Shown here: positions 1 to 5,255 of the stretch, piece by piece
Position numbering within the stretch: the first letter of the stretch is position 1
Layout of the letters: each line of letters opens with the position of its first letter
Assembly: GCA_019310665.1 (NCBI GenBank)
Contig: JAFDDW010000390.1
Coordinates: 1-5,255, forward strand
Source of the DNA: Deltaproteobacteria bacterium
GTDB lineage: Bacteria > Desulfobacterota > Desulfobacteria > Desulfobacterales > JAFDCJ01
Direction: 5' to 3'
DNA: 5,255 nucleotides
The notes under the pieces: model-generated
What the model saw: the letters and a program-made list of their open reading frames with translations, nothing else
Told to the model about the DNA's origin: nothing
Database searches by the model: none
Made by a program: the position numbers and the translations under genes

Positions 1-779
1 TCATTGGAGGTTCGTTTGAAAACCCGCTCGCGGATAAACCGAACACCGTGTATGGCCGATAATTCCCGCAATCGCTTGGCCGCGGCCACTCCGCCTTTTG
101 GATCTTCGATCACAACGAGGGCCGCTTTCTTGTCCTGGTCTTTGATTTCAAAACCCAGCCTTTTAATGCCGGCAAGCGCGGCGGCGAGGTCTTTAGGCGA
201 AAAAAAATCAACCGCGTAAAAACCCGGTAAAACCTTTGTTCGCGGCAATCTTTCGACGACATCGCCCGATTTTGTTCCCGGCCGGGCCAACACCAAAGGC
301 CCGATACGATCTTTGTGGGATAAATGCCCTACCCAGCGCACAAAGGGCAAGGTATTGATGCCGGCAATAGTTTTGGCATCCGCTCGTACAACATAAGTAA
401 AGTTCCCGTGGGGAACGCGAGGCTCGCCACCGGATTTTTTAATTTCCTTTAGCCATTGCTCCTTAATCGGTCCGATAAACTGGACCAGATGATGGTGGGA
501 ACCTGTGGAAAGCCGTTTTATTCCCTTGTAAGCGGGATGGGCGCGTAATTTCCCTTTGGCGTCGATGCGCGTCTGCGTGGTATCAATGGTTCGCTCGCCA
601 ACATGAATCGTATAGAGATCGGTTATATCCTCGACCGGGTAGCTTTGGGTAATATAGGCAATTTTCTCCTCGGTAATCTCTACGATTACAAAACCCTCAT
701 ACCTTGCCACAACCTGATAGGTTTCGGCCAGCCGGTCTTGCTCGGCTCCCGTGCAGAATACTTTTAATATTTTTCTCAT
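1..779 (-). CDS. S8 (subtilisin-like) serine peptidase, N-terminal prodomain region, partial
   Basis: Reading the minus strand from the ATG at 779 gives 259 uninterrupted codons up to the left edge, so the 3' part of the gene is outside the window. An AAGGAG ribosome site lies 7 bases before the start. Residues about 97-158 (HLVQFIGPIKEQWL, then YVVRADAKTIAGI, then PFVRWVGHL) and about 185-255 (PGFYAVDFF, then ALVVIEDPKGG, then GVRFIRERVFKRTSN) look like two copies of the inhibitor-I9-type prodomain fold that precedes the catalytic domain in large bacterial subtilases. A third weaker copy (GFVIVEITEEKIAYI) lies at about 29-43. The final KRTSN resembles the linker just before the protease domain. 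The catalytic Asp, His and Ser are not in the window, so the family call rests on the prodomain pattern alone. No hydrophobic signal peptide is visible at the N-terminus. Alternatively it could be a repeat protein of unrelated function. Confidence 0.68.
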   Translation of the reverse strand, partial: MRKILKVFCTGAEQDRLAETYQVVARYEGFVIVEITEEKIAYITQSYPVEDITDLYTIHVGERTIDTTQTRIDAKGKLRAHPAYKGIKRLSTGSHHHLVQFIGPIKEQWLKEIKKSGGEPRVPHGNFTYVVRADAKTIAGINTLPFVRWVGHLSHKDRIGPLVLARPGTKSGDVVERLPRTKVLPGFYAVDFFSPKDLAAALAGIKRLGFEIKDQDKKAALVVIEDPKGGVAAAKRLRELSAIHGVRFIRERVFKRTSN

Positions 780-828
780 GGTGGTTCTCCTTTCCTATCA
801 GCTTTAGAAGCGGAAAGCGGTAAAAATC

Positions 829-857
829 ATATTAAGACCCGCTGCCTGCCATGACAA
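829..857 (-). promoter_or_regulatory. Probable sigma-70 promoter for the S8 peptidase gene
   Basis: On the minus strand a TTGTCA -35 box (857-852, 5 of 6 matches to consensus) is separated by exactly 17 bases from a TAATAT -10 box (834-829, 4 of 6). Transcription would begin near 822, giving a leader of about 43 bases that includes the ribosome site. This is the best-spaced promoter close to the gene. Confidence 0.5.
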
Positions 858-966
858 CCCGTGGTGGTTTGATTATAGTCAGGGGATGACGAAGGGGAGC
901 ATGGGTCGGTTGAAATTTTTGCGGGGAACCATAGCAGTTCAGCCGTGTTGCATATGAGGCGCTGCG

Positions 967-979
967 TTTTAGACTAAAA
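967..979. promoter_or_regulatory. Perfect 13-base palindrome, possible operator
   Basis: TTTTAG-A-CTAAAA is a perfect inverted repeat centred on A973. It lies just downstream of where transcription would begin from the candidate minus-strand promoter whose -10 box would be 993-988, a position that suits a repressor site. No regulator is encoded in the visible sequence, and the match to a known operator family is not established. Confidence 0.25.
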
Positions 980-1010
980 TCATCTACTCTAAAGCATGTT
1001 TGGTTTGATG

Positions 1011-1038
1011 TGTCAAGCAGGCCCTGGCAGGCTTGACA
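1011..1038. repeat. 28-base inverted repeat with two divergent TTGACA -35 boxes
   Basis: TGTCAAGC (1011-1018) and GCTTGACA (1031-1038) are perfect 8-base inverted arms around a 12-base spacer. Each arm contains an exact TTGACA, one per strand, reading outward. On the plus strand TATAGC at 1057-1062 follows at 18 bases and could drive the HAD gene. On the minus strand TTTAGA at 993-988 follows at 17 bases and would be a weaker distal start for the peptidase gene. The symmetry could equally be a regulator site or a short hairpin. Confidence 0.4.
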
Positions 1039-1062
1039 AAAATGCCGACCAGGGGTTATAGC
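1033..1062 (+). promoter_or_regulatory. Candidate promoter for the HAD hydrolase gene
   Basis: An exact TTGACA -35 box (1033-1038) is followed at 18 bases by TATAGC (1057-1062, 4 of 6 matches to the -10 consensus). Transcription would start near 1069 and give a leader of about 160 bases that includes the large hairpin at 1137-1205. The spacing is slightly long and the -10 is imperfect. Confidence 0.35.
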
Positions 1063-1136
1063 CCCAGGGAATCATTTCCAGGCAAATGCCTTTTGAAGAC
1101 AGCTGCTAGTTTTTTCACCCCATCGCCGACAAGTCC

Positions 1137-1205
1137 GCGATATAGTGGTTGTCAAACAAACGTTCCGTTATTCGAACGTTTGTTTGTGACAACCACTTAT
1201 ACCGC
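1137..1205. mobile_element. 69-base fold-back element, MITE/REP-like palindrome
   Basis: The two halves are near-perfect reverse complements. AAACAAACGTTC pairs with GAACGTTTGTTT over 12 bases around an 8-base loop (CGTTATTC). GTGGTTGTC pairs with GACAACCAC over 9 bases beyond a 2-base bulge. TATA pairs with TATA beyond a 1-base bulge, and GCG pairs with CGC beyond one mismatch. There is no T tract, so it is not a typical terminator. The terminal TATAGTGG and the TA ends resemble, from memory, the tips of IS630/Tc1-type miniature elements such as the Neisseria Correia repeats; this is an inference. It lies in the probable leader of the HAD gene, where it could fold in RNA and affect expression. 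A REP sequence or a local attenuator are alternatives. Confidence 0.55.
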
Positions 1206-1229
1206 AAATCCGTATTTCGGAACATAATT

Positions 1230-2021
1230 ATGACAAGCGGTATAAAAGCCATGCTGATATTTGATTTTGACGGTGTACTGATTAACTCTGTGGACGAAGT
1301 GGTGTTGACCGCTTACAATGCCGCCGCAGGCAGTCTTTGTACTTGCCTGGCACAAGTTCCGGTTGACCTCCGGCAGATGTTTAAGAACAACCGTTTCCAC
1401 GTTCAGCCGATCGGGGATGCCATTGCGCTAATGAACTGGTGTCTTTCAAACCGGCAGGGAGATTTGAATAAAATACTCACCCCGGAAGAATACGGTACCA
1501 TTGCCGACGGCACAGACATTCCGCTAACCGATAGAACCAACCTGATCTATGATACCCGCATGCGCTTTATAGAAAAAGATATAGAGCGTTGGTTGGCCCT
1601 GCATCAAACCTATCAGCCCCTCTGGGATGAACTGATTCGACGCCAAAATCACCCGTTTGTTATTCTGACGAACAAAAACCATGACGCCACCTTGCGGCTC
1701 TGCCGCCATTTCGGCCTTCAAATAAATGCCGATGATATATACAGCGGAGATCATGGCGTAACCAAGATCGAGAATATGCTGCGGATTCAGGAGCGCTTCG
1801 GCCAGCTGCAATTTTACTTCATTGATGATTCCGTAAAAAATCTGAAGGAACTCGACCTTTATTTTAATGCAAAAAACAAGATGCTCACGCTGCTGCTGGC
1901 AACCTGGGGCTACACGGGAGCCCAGGACTCTGCGATGGCACAGGAATATGGTTATGAGGCTTTCCAGCAGGCGGATGTGGTTCGGCTTTTAGACATTATA
2001 AATTCTAATCTTTTGATTTGA
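1230..2021 (+). CDS. HAD-superfamily hydrolase-like protein
   Basis: The frame from the ATG at 1230 encodes 263 residues, and from the ATG at 1251 it encodes 256. The HAD motifs are all visible (numbering from 1251). Motif I is FDFDGVLINS, with nucleophile D5 and acid/base D7. Motif II is FVILTNK, with T140. A candidate motif III lysine is K172 in VTKIENML. Motif IV is FYFIDDSVKN, with D192 and D193 for magnesium. Residues about 15-125 form a long mostly helical insert, probably the C1-type cap that sets substrate choice. The set predicts an active magnesium-dependent phosphohydrolase in the cytoplasm; the substrate cannot be told. The frame stays open upstream to a TTG at 1149, but that start lies in the fold-back element and the added residues are palindrome-derived. 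Neither ATG has a strong ribosome site. The start at 1251 is a serious alternative because HAD proteins often begin right at the first strand. Confidence 0.85.
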   Translation: MTSGIKAMLIFDFDGVLINSVDEVVLTAYNAAAGSLCTCLAQVPVDLRQMFKNNRFHVQPIGDAIALMNWCLSNRQGDLNKILTPEEYGTIADGTDIPLTDRTNLIYDTRMRFIEKDIERWLALHQTYQPLWDELIRRQNHPFVILTNKNHDATLRLCRHFGLQINADDIYSGDHGVTKIENMLRIQERFGQLQFYFIDDSVKNLKELDLYFNAKNKMLTLLLATWGYTGAQDSAMAQEYGYEAFQQADVVRLLDIINSNLLI

Positions 2022-2143
2022 ATTTAGATACATGAATGTGTTACGAACAGCTTGTTGGGGAGTGATCTAAAATAATATGACTTCGACATTCTCATAAAAC
2101 GTTGTGGGATACGGCCGCAAAGGTGTTAAAATTATAAAATATG

Positions 2144-2149
2144 AGGAGG
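2144..2149 (+). promoter_or_regulatory. Strong ribosome site of the cyclic-nucleotide protein
   Basis: AGGAGG ends 10 bases before the ATG at 2160 and fixes that start. In the 138-base gap after the HAD gene I find no well-spaced promoter. A TATAAA-like box about 25-30 bases before the start lacks a -35 partner, so the gene may be read through from upstream or use another sigma factor. Confidence 0.6.
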
Positions 2150-2159
2150 ACCGCGATCG

Positions 2160-2747
2160 ATGAATGAGACAGAAATTTTAAGCCGGGTTTCACTTTTCTC
2201 CCATCTGAAGAACAGGGATCTGAAACGAATCGCCAAACTGAGCCGTCATTGCACCTACCCCAAAGGAGAAAAGATCATCAGCGAGGGTGAGCAAGACGGA
2301 AGGCTTTTTGTCATCCTTAGCGGCGAAGTAGAGGTTATCAAAAATTTAGGCCAAAAAGGCGAAAAATGCCTGCGAAGACTCGGCGCTCTCTGCTATTTCG
2401 GTGAAATGGCCCTGATTGATGATTTTATCAGGTCAGCCAGTGTTATTGCCCGAGAAGATACCAGGGCCCTTTGCATCGATCAATGGGACCTGCGCAAAGA
2501 AATCGTAAAATATCCGGTCTTGGCTATCGAGTTGCTGCAAATGCTGAACAGACGCCTCCGGGCGCTTGAAAAAAGCTTTGCAAATACGATTGGCACGTTT
2601 TTGCCCATATGTGAAGATTGTAAAAAAATAAAGGATCAAAAGGGCCGCTGGATATCGATAGAAGAATATATTACGGATCATACCGACTCTGAATTCAATC
2701 ACGAAGTCTGTCCGGACTGCACGGATAAACTGTGTCCCGCTCCCTGA
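2160..2747 (+). CDS. Cyclic-nucleotide-binding domain protein with C-terminal four-cysteine tail
   Basis: The protein has 195 residues. Residues about 8-130 form a cyclic-nucleotide-binding beta-roll (SLFSHLKNRDL, YPKGEKIISEGEQDGRLFVILSGEVEV). Its phosphate-binding cassette, FGEMALIDDFIRSASV, keeps Glu82, Arg91 and the Ser-Ala pair expected for binding a cyclic nucleotide. Residues about 119-140 are the hinge helix. There is no Crp/Fnr helix-turn-helix. Instead residues 148-193 carry LPICEDCKKIKD, an aromatic linker (GRWISIEEYITDH) and VCPDCTDKLC. I recognise this short CxxC...CxxC module from the C-termini of histidine kinases and response regulators in Desulfobacterota, where its role is not known to me; metal binding is plausible. 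It is probably a cytoplasmic signalling protein. It may act by protein contact rather than by binding DNA. An AGGAGG site supports the start. Confidence 0.88.
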   Translation: MNETEILSRVSLFSHLKNRDLKRIAKLSRHCTYPKGEKIISEGEQDGRLFVILSGEVEVIKNLGQKGEKCLRRLGALCYFGEMALIDDFIRSASVIAREDTRALCIDQWDLRKEIVKYPVLAIELLQMLNRRLRALEKSFANTIGTFLPICEDCKKIKDQKGRWISIEEYITDHTDSEFNHEVCPDCTDKLCPAP

Positions 2748-2778
2748 CAGAAACAACCGGAAAGAGTAGGCTCACATC

Positions 2779-3087
2779 TTAAATATTTAATATTGGCTTT
2801 TTAACCTTTTCTAATCTTCGTTTAAATCGTCGATTTTGTGCTGCCTCGGCTGCTATTCGATTATACATAATGGTAATTAGTGCGCCGCTGACCCCACCGA
2901 AATTATTTCAAAAATCTTTACAGGACATTCCGCTCATATCTCTGGCAAGATAAATTGCCACTTCAACAAAGTCTTTGTCGTTCCGTTTGGATTCCTTCAG
3001 CCGCGGAAATTTGGCAGCAATCTAGGGCTTGAGTATATCCAGTGCACCTGCAAAGGCTGAAACCGTCTTATCGATCTCCTTTTTTAA
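2779..3087 (-). pseudogene. Degenerate C-terminus of a REP-associated (IS200-like) transposase
   Basis: Reading the minus strand from 3087 to the TAA at 2781-2779 gives about 100 codons of protein-like sequence broken by a TAG (3024-3022) and a TGA (2910-2908). Between the stops comes FVEVAIYLARDMSGM then SCKDF. After the TGA comes NNFGGVSGALITIMYNRI, then RRFKRRLEKVKKPILNI. This matches the DnaA-like helix-turn-helix tail I know from deltaproteobacterial Tnp_REP-type transposases (consensus-like IYLAREMSG...KEIGxYFGG). The TGA falls where a Gly codon (GGA) is expected, one base away. The HUH/Y1 catalytic domain is absent: an in-frame stop at 3090-3088 and AT-rich non-coding sequence follow. 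The gene is clearly dead. The frame is otherwise preserved, so the decay is probably fairly recent. Confidence 0.72.
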
Positions 3088-3090
3088 CTA

Positions 3091-3302
3091 CTGGTGAATA
3101 TTATATTTTTTTAGCTAAAAATAATTTTCTAAAGGAAAAAATATAAGTGCCGATAAATTAATCTGAATGGTTTATATATTACCGAATTTGTCTGCGGCTC
3201 ATAATTTTGGCCAGCTTATAATGCCAATTTGATAAACAAACAGTGGGTCCGGATTCAGAGGCACTGAAGATAACCCATCTTTTAACCGGGAGGAGATAAA
3301 AA
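3091..3302. other. AT-rich intergenic spacer before the membrane/vWA unit
   Basis: No gene is visible. The left half is very AT-rich and includes a 14-base perfect palindrome, TTTTTAGCTAAAAA, at 3108-3121. An exact TATAAT lies at 3217-3222 but has no good -35 box at 16-18 bases. The nearest TTGTCT (3188-3193) is 23 bases away. The segment ends with the ribosome site GGGAGGAG of the downstream gene. Confidence 0.5.
3217..3222 (+). promoter_or_regulatory. Possible -10 box upstream of the membrane/vWA unit
   Basis: An exact TATAAT lies 80 bases before the start codon at 3303, but no convincing -35 element is seen at normal spacing. It is the only good candidate for initiating the two-gene unit and may need an activator. 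Confidence 0.3.
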
Positions 3303-3707
3303 ATGTACAGCAAGAAAGAAGTCCAACAAAACGCTATTGTCGATGCAAAGAATAATATTCCCAGCAGAGATGATACGAATTTCTCTCAATTCGAGCAGGA
3401 ATGCATGGCCATGGCCAATAACGAAGCGCGCCAGATGATGACCAAGTATGAGCCTCAATTGGAGATCCTCACTGGAAAACACAAACCTCTGCTCAAGGAA
3501 TATGAGCGCATCTCCAAGGACTATGATGCTCACTCCAAAAAAATTGAGCGAAGCGAACCCAGTGTGGAGTTGTCCAGGGGTAAGTACTATGTGTTGATGT
3601 TTCTTTTTGTTATGGGTGAAATACCCATGAATTCACTGGCTTATTATGGCGCTTGGTGTGGCCGTTGCCATTCCGTGGATCGCCCATGCCGTGGGCATTC
3701 TCATTAA
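3303..3707 (+). CDS. Coiled-coil membrane protein, N-terminal part (frameshifted)
   Basis: The ATG at 3303 follows AGGAG with a 7-base gap. Residues 1-93 are hydrophilic, charged and probably helical or coiled coil (EQECMAMANNEARQMM, LLKEYERISKDYDAHSKKIE). A first membrane segment follows at about 94-114 (KYYVLMFLFVMGEIPMNSLAY). After residue 114 the frame turns into a Cys/Arg/His-rich tail (GAWCGRCHSVDRPCR) that does not look like a membrane protein. The natural continuation, MALGVAVAIPWIAHAVG, is in the +1 frame from 3646. I infer one original protein of about 317 residues (3303-4254) interrupted by an indel near 3640-3648, either a real mutation or a sequencing or assembly error. I do not recognise a named family. 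Confidence 0.6.
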   Translation: MYSKKEVQQNAIVDAKNNIPSRDDTNFSQFEQECMAMANNEARQMMTKYEPQLEILTGKHKPLLKEYERISKDYDAHSKKIERSEPSVELSRGKYYVLMFLFVMGEIPMNSLAYYGAWCGRCHSVDRPCRGHSH

Positions 3708-4254
3708 GAGAGGATCTGTGCCCTGGTGGAAGAACGGCATCGGGGTAGCAACACTTCTGCTCCTTACCGTTTCCGGTCTGATGGCCATCGGCTACGTTCG
3801 CGTCATGTACTTGGGCGATCTCAGCGCAGCCGGAGCGGTCGGGAGTTTCGGCAACAGCAAATTTATCGGCGCCGCATTCGTGGGCTTGAACCTGGTGATT
3901 TTAGCCGCCGCCACGTTGTGCTCCTATTTTGCCCATGACACGGATCCCTTGCTGGAGCATTTACACCGCAAAACCAACCAGATCAACAAGAAGATGAGGA
4001 CCATCGAGGCCAAACACAATAAAATTGTTTCCGAGCAGGAACAAAAAATCAACCGGGTTCATCAGCAAACCCAGGAAAACATCTATTACTATCGCAAAAT
4101 CAATCAGCGCGAACGTCCTGACCATGAAAAGCCCAAGTCTTTTGAAATGGAACATGCGGTGATCCTGGACTATGAAAAACAGGGTCGTACCCAAAAAGTT
4201 CAAAAAATGCTGGACGCGACCACTCAATTGCGCGTTCAGGCTCTGGGCGAATAG
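3646..4254 (+). CDS. Multi-span membrane protein with C-terminal coiled coil (frameshifted continuation)
   Basis: This frame is open from 3631, after a TGA at 3628-3630, and has an ATG at 3646 but no ribosome site before it. That favours its being the second half of the gene starting at 3303. Its 202 residues begin with a hydrophobic helix (about 2-20). Two more follow at about 31-52 (GIGVATLLLLTVSGLMAIGY) and 73-96 (FIGAAFVGLNLVILAAATLCSYF). After them comes a long polar helix, about 100-150, with coiled-coil character (HRKTNQINKKMRTIEAKHNK). With the upstream part this makes four membrane helices flanked by cytoplasmic or periplasmic coiled coils. It is probably a scaffold or partner for the vWA protein 44 bases downstream. 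Translation from the ATG at 3646 by coupling is possible but less likely. Confidence 0.65.
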   Translation: MALGVAVAIPWIAHAVGILIKRGSVPWWKNGIGVATLLLLTVSGLMAIGYVRVMYLGDLSAAGAVGSFGNSKFIGAAFVGLNLVILAAATLCSYFAHDTDPLLEHLHRKTNQINKKMRTIEAKHNKIVSEQEQKINRVHQQTQENIYYYRKINQRERPDHEKPKSFEMEHAVILDYEKQGRTQKVQKMLDATTQLRVQALGE

Positions 4255-4298
4255 TAAAAAAACGGTCCCTTTAACGGGATTTGAGGAGGTAACCCCCA

Positions 4299-5063
4299 AT
4301 GAAACGGTGGAGTCTAAAAATATTGTGTGTCATCGTTCTCAGTAACATGCTGTTATTGAGCTCTGTGGAAGCAAAAAGTGACGCCTTCTGGAAGTTCGGC
4401 AAGGACAAAAAACAACCCCGGGTAATGGCTGTATTTGTCGATATGTCTGGCAGCACCAACCGGGCCCGGCGAACGCTTTACCGGAGTGCGTTTGAAAAAA
4501 TCTATCAAAATCTTCAGCAAGGCGATCGTATTATCGTAGGAACCATCACCGGTCGGTCCTATATCGACTTTAAACCGGTGGTGGATGCTGAAATTCCCAA
4601 ACAAAGCTTATGGGTAAATCGTATATCCTATGAACAAAACATGGCTAAAACTAAAAAAGACATTCAAACCGAAGTAGAGAAACTCTTATCGCGCAGGCGC
4701 GGAACGCCACACACAGAGATAATAAATTCGCTGAATATCGCCGATAAAATCTTCCATAACGAAAAACGTCAAAAGATCCTGATTATCCTCTCCGACATGA
4801 TCCAGGATTCAAAAGAATACAATTTTGAGCGGGTCAAGGTTACCAATCAATACACCTCCCAGATTATCAGGAAACGGCAGAAGCAAAACCTTATCCCCAA
4901 GCTCGACAGTGTCAAGGTCTATGTGGCCGGCGCCAGCGCAGTTGATCCCAAAAAATTTCGTTCAATAGAAAGGTTCTGGAATCGCTATTTTCTCGCCTGT
5001 GGAGCAGATTTTTCGCTTCATCGATACGGCCATTCCCTGCTTGAGTTTGAGAAGGAGACCTAA
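4299..5063 (+). CDS. Secreted von Willebrand factor A (vWA) domain protein
   Basis: The protein has 254 residues and a strong GAGGAGGT ribosome site 8 bases before the ATG. Residues 1-25 form a signal peptide: basic start MKRWSLK, hydrophobic core ILCVIVLSNMLLL, likely cleavage after VEA. The vWA domain spans about 41-235. The MIDAS metal site is intact: VFVDMSGST gives D48, S50 and S52, GTPHTEI gives the likely Thr (T139 or T136), and LIILSDMIQD gives D166. A metal-dependent adhesion or partner-binding role outside the cytoplasm is therefore likely. No C-terminal membrane anchor or sorting signal is seen. The gene follows the coiled-coil membrane gene after 44 bases, and a terminator follows it, so the two are probably one operon. 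C10 is not in a convincing lipobox. The substrate or partner is unknown. Confidence 0.87.
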   Translation: MKRWSLKILCVIVLSNMLLLSSVEAKSDAFWKFGKDKKQPRVMAVFVDMSGSTNRARRTLYRSAFEKIYQNLQQGDRIIVGTITGRSYIDFKPVVDAEIPKQSLWVNRISYEQNMAKTKKDIQTEVEKLLSRRRGTPHTEIINSLNIADKIFHNEKRQKILIILSDMIQDSKEYNFERVKVTNQYTSQIIRKRQKQNLIPKLDSVKVYVAGASAVDPKKFRSIERFWNRYFLACGADFSLHRYGHSLLEFEKET

Positions 5064-5124
5064 CAATAAGTAAGGGTTCAAAGGTTCAAGGTTGATTGCC
5101 TTCACCGTAGTCTGCTTAAAAAGT

Positions 5125-5160
5125 AAAGGGGTGCAGTTCTTTGTGAACTGCGCCCCTTTT
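5125..5160 (+). terminator. Strong intrinsic terminator ending the vWA operon
   Basis: AAAGGGGTGCAGTTC (5125-5139) pairs with GAACTGCGCCCCTTT (5145-5159), forming a 15-base-pair stem with one G-U pair and a TTTGT loop, followed by TTTT/AATT. The A-rich left flank means it could also stop transcription coming from the right. It lies 61 bases after the vWA stop codon. Confidence 0.9.
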
Positions 5161-5181
5161 AATTGATAAGAACTGGCTTTT

Positions 5182-5207
5182 TCCCGAATAGATTAAACTA
5201 ATCGGGA
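5182..5207. repeat. 26-base imperfect inverted repeat
   Basis: TCCCGAATAG (5182-5191) pairs with CTAATCGGGA (5198-5207) with one A-A mismatch around a 6-base AT loop. No T tract follows on either strand, so it is not a standard terminator. It could be a REP-like unit, an operator or part of the leader of a gene beyond the right edge. Confidence 0.4.
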
Positions 5208-5255
5208 CAGGCACTTAATGATGTTGCTGAATTCAGTGGGGTTGGTTCAAGGCCA

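Larger units (their letters stand above)
780..1136. other. Divergent intergenic region without a convincing gene
   Basis: This is the left part of the 450-base spacer between the minus-strand peptidase and the plus-strand HAD hydrolase. It contains the peptidase ribosome site and promoter, a 13-base palindrome, and an inverted repeat carrying two opposed TTGACA boxes, each listed separately. An exact TATAAT sits on the minus strand at 877-872, but it has no acceptable -35 box. A 64-codon open frame from a TTG at 1033 has no ribosome site and runs through the hairpin, so I do not call it. No RNA gene was recognised. Confidence 0.6.

Noticed and set aside
4..219. Plus-strand 71-codon open frame
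   Set aside because: It is the antisense shadow of the peptidase gene, which is open over 259 codons with a good ribosome site and family-like sequence.
1033..1227. Plus-strand 64-codon frame from TTG
   Set aside because: It has no ribosome site, its start coincides with a promoter-like box, and its end is encoded by the palindrome.
1149..1229. N-terminal extension of the HAD protein from TTG at 1149
   Set aside because: The added residues are read from the fold-back element, lie before the first HAD strand, and have no ribosome site. An ATG at 1230 or 1251 fits the family better.
2433..2756. Minus-strand 107-codon frame
   Set aside because: It is a shadow of the cyclic-nucleotide protein, which has intact motifs and AGGAGG.
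2908..3024. Recoding of TGA/TAG as selenocysteine/pyrrolysine in the minus-strand transposase remnant
   Set aside because: Two different stops, a missing catalytic domain and a glycine expected at the TGA position indicate simple decay.
3208..3224. Sigma-54 promoter (TGG...TGC)
   Set aside because: The GG to GC spacing is two bases too long for a -24/-12 promoter.
3961..4299. Minus-strand 112-codon frame and similar antisense frames at 3282-3533, 4271-4459 and 4353-4604
   Set aside because: They lie opposite coding sequence with clear membrane, coiled-coil or vWA features and show no family motifs of their own.
5071..5091. Short GGTTCA direct repeats after the vWA gene
   Set aside because: Two short copies, with another near 5244, are too few and too short to call an array or attachment site.

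Overview
The window looks like bacterial chromosome, most likely from a sulfate-reducing Desulfobacterota (Desulfobacterales-type) genome. That assignment is an inference. It rests on a CxxC tail behind a cyclic-nucleotide domain that I associate with signalling proteins of that group, on a decayed REP-associated (IS200-like) transposase tail of a type I recall from the same bacteria, and on strong AGGAGG ribosome sites. No rRNA, tRNA or CRISPR array was seen.

Layout. Positions 1-779 (minus strand, running off the left edge) hold the N-terminal 259 residues of a probable subtilisin-family (S8) peptidase: tandem prodomain-like repeats, with the catalytic domain outside the window. A 450-base divergent intergenic region follows. 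It carries a promoter for the peptidase, an inverted repeat holding two back-to-back TTGACA boxes, and a 69-base near-perfect fold-back element (1137-1205) that looks like a miniature transposable element with TATA ends. Next, on the plus strand, come a HAD-like hydrolase (1230-2021) and a stand-alone cyclic-nucleotide-binding protein with a C-terminal four-cysteine tail (2160-2747). Behind it, on the minus strand, lies a degenerate transposase C-terminus (2779-3087) that no ORF caller would report because two in-frame stops interrupt it.

The right part is a two-gene plus-strand unit ending at a strong intrinsic terminator (5125-5160). The first gene (3303-4254) encodes a protein with coiled coils on both sides of a four-helix membrane block, but it is split by an apparent frameshift near 3645. 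The second (4299-5063) encodes a secreted or periplasmic von Willebrand factor A (vWA) protein with an intact metal-binding (MIDAS) site. This pair is the best candidate for an undescribed system: a membrane scaffold and an extracytoplasmic vWA partner, probably co-transcribed, with no characterised function that I recognise.

The HAD hydrolase, the cyclic-nucleotide protein and the membrane/vWA pair are separated by gaps of more than 100 bases and need not be functionally linked. The fold-back element and the dead transposase indicate past mobile-element activity.
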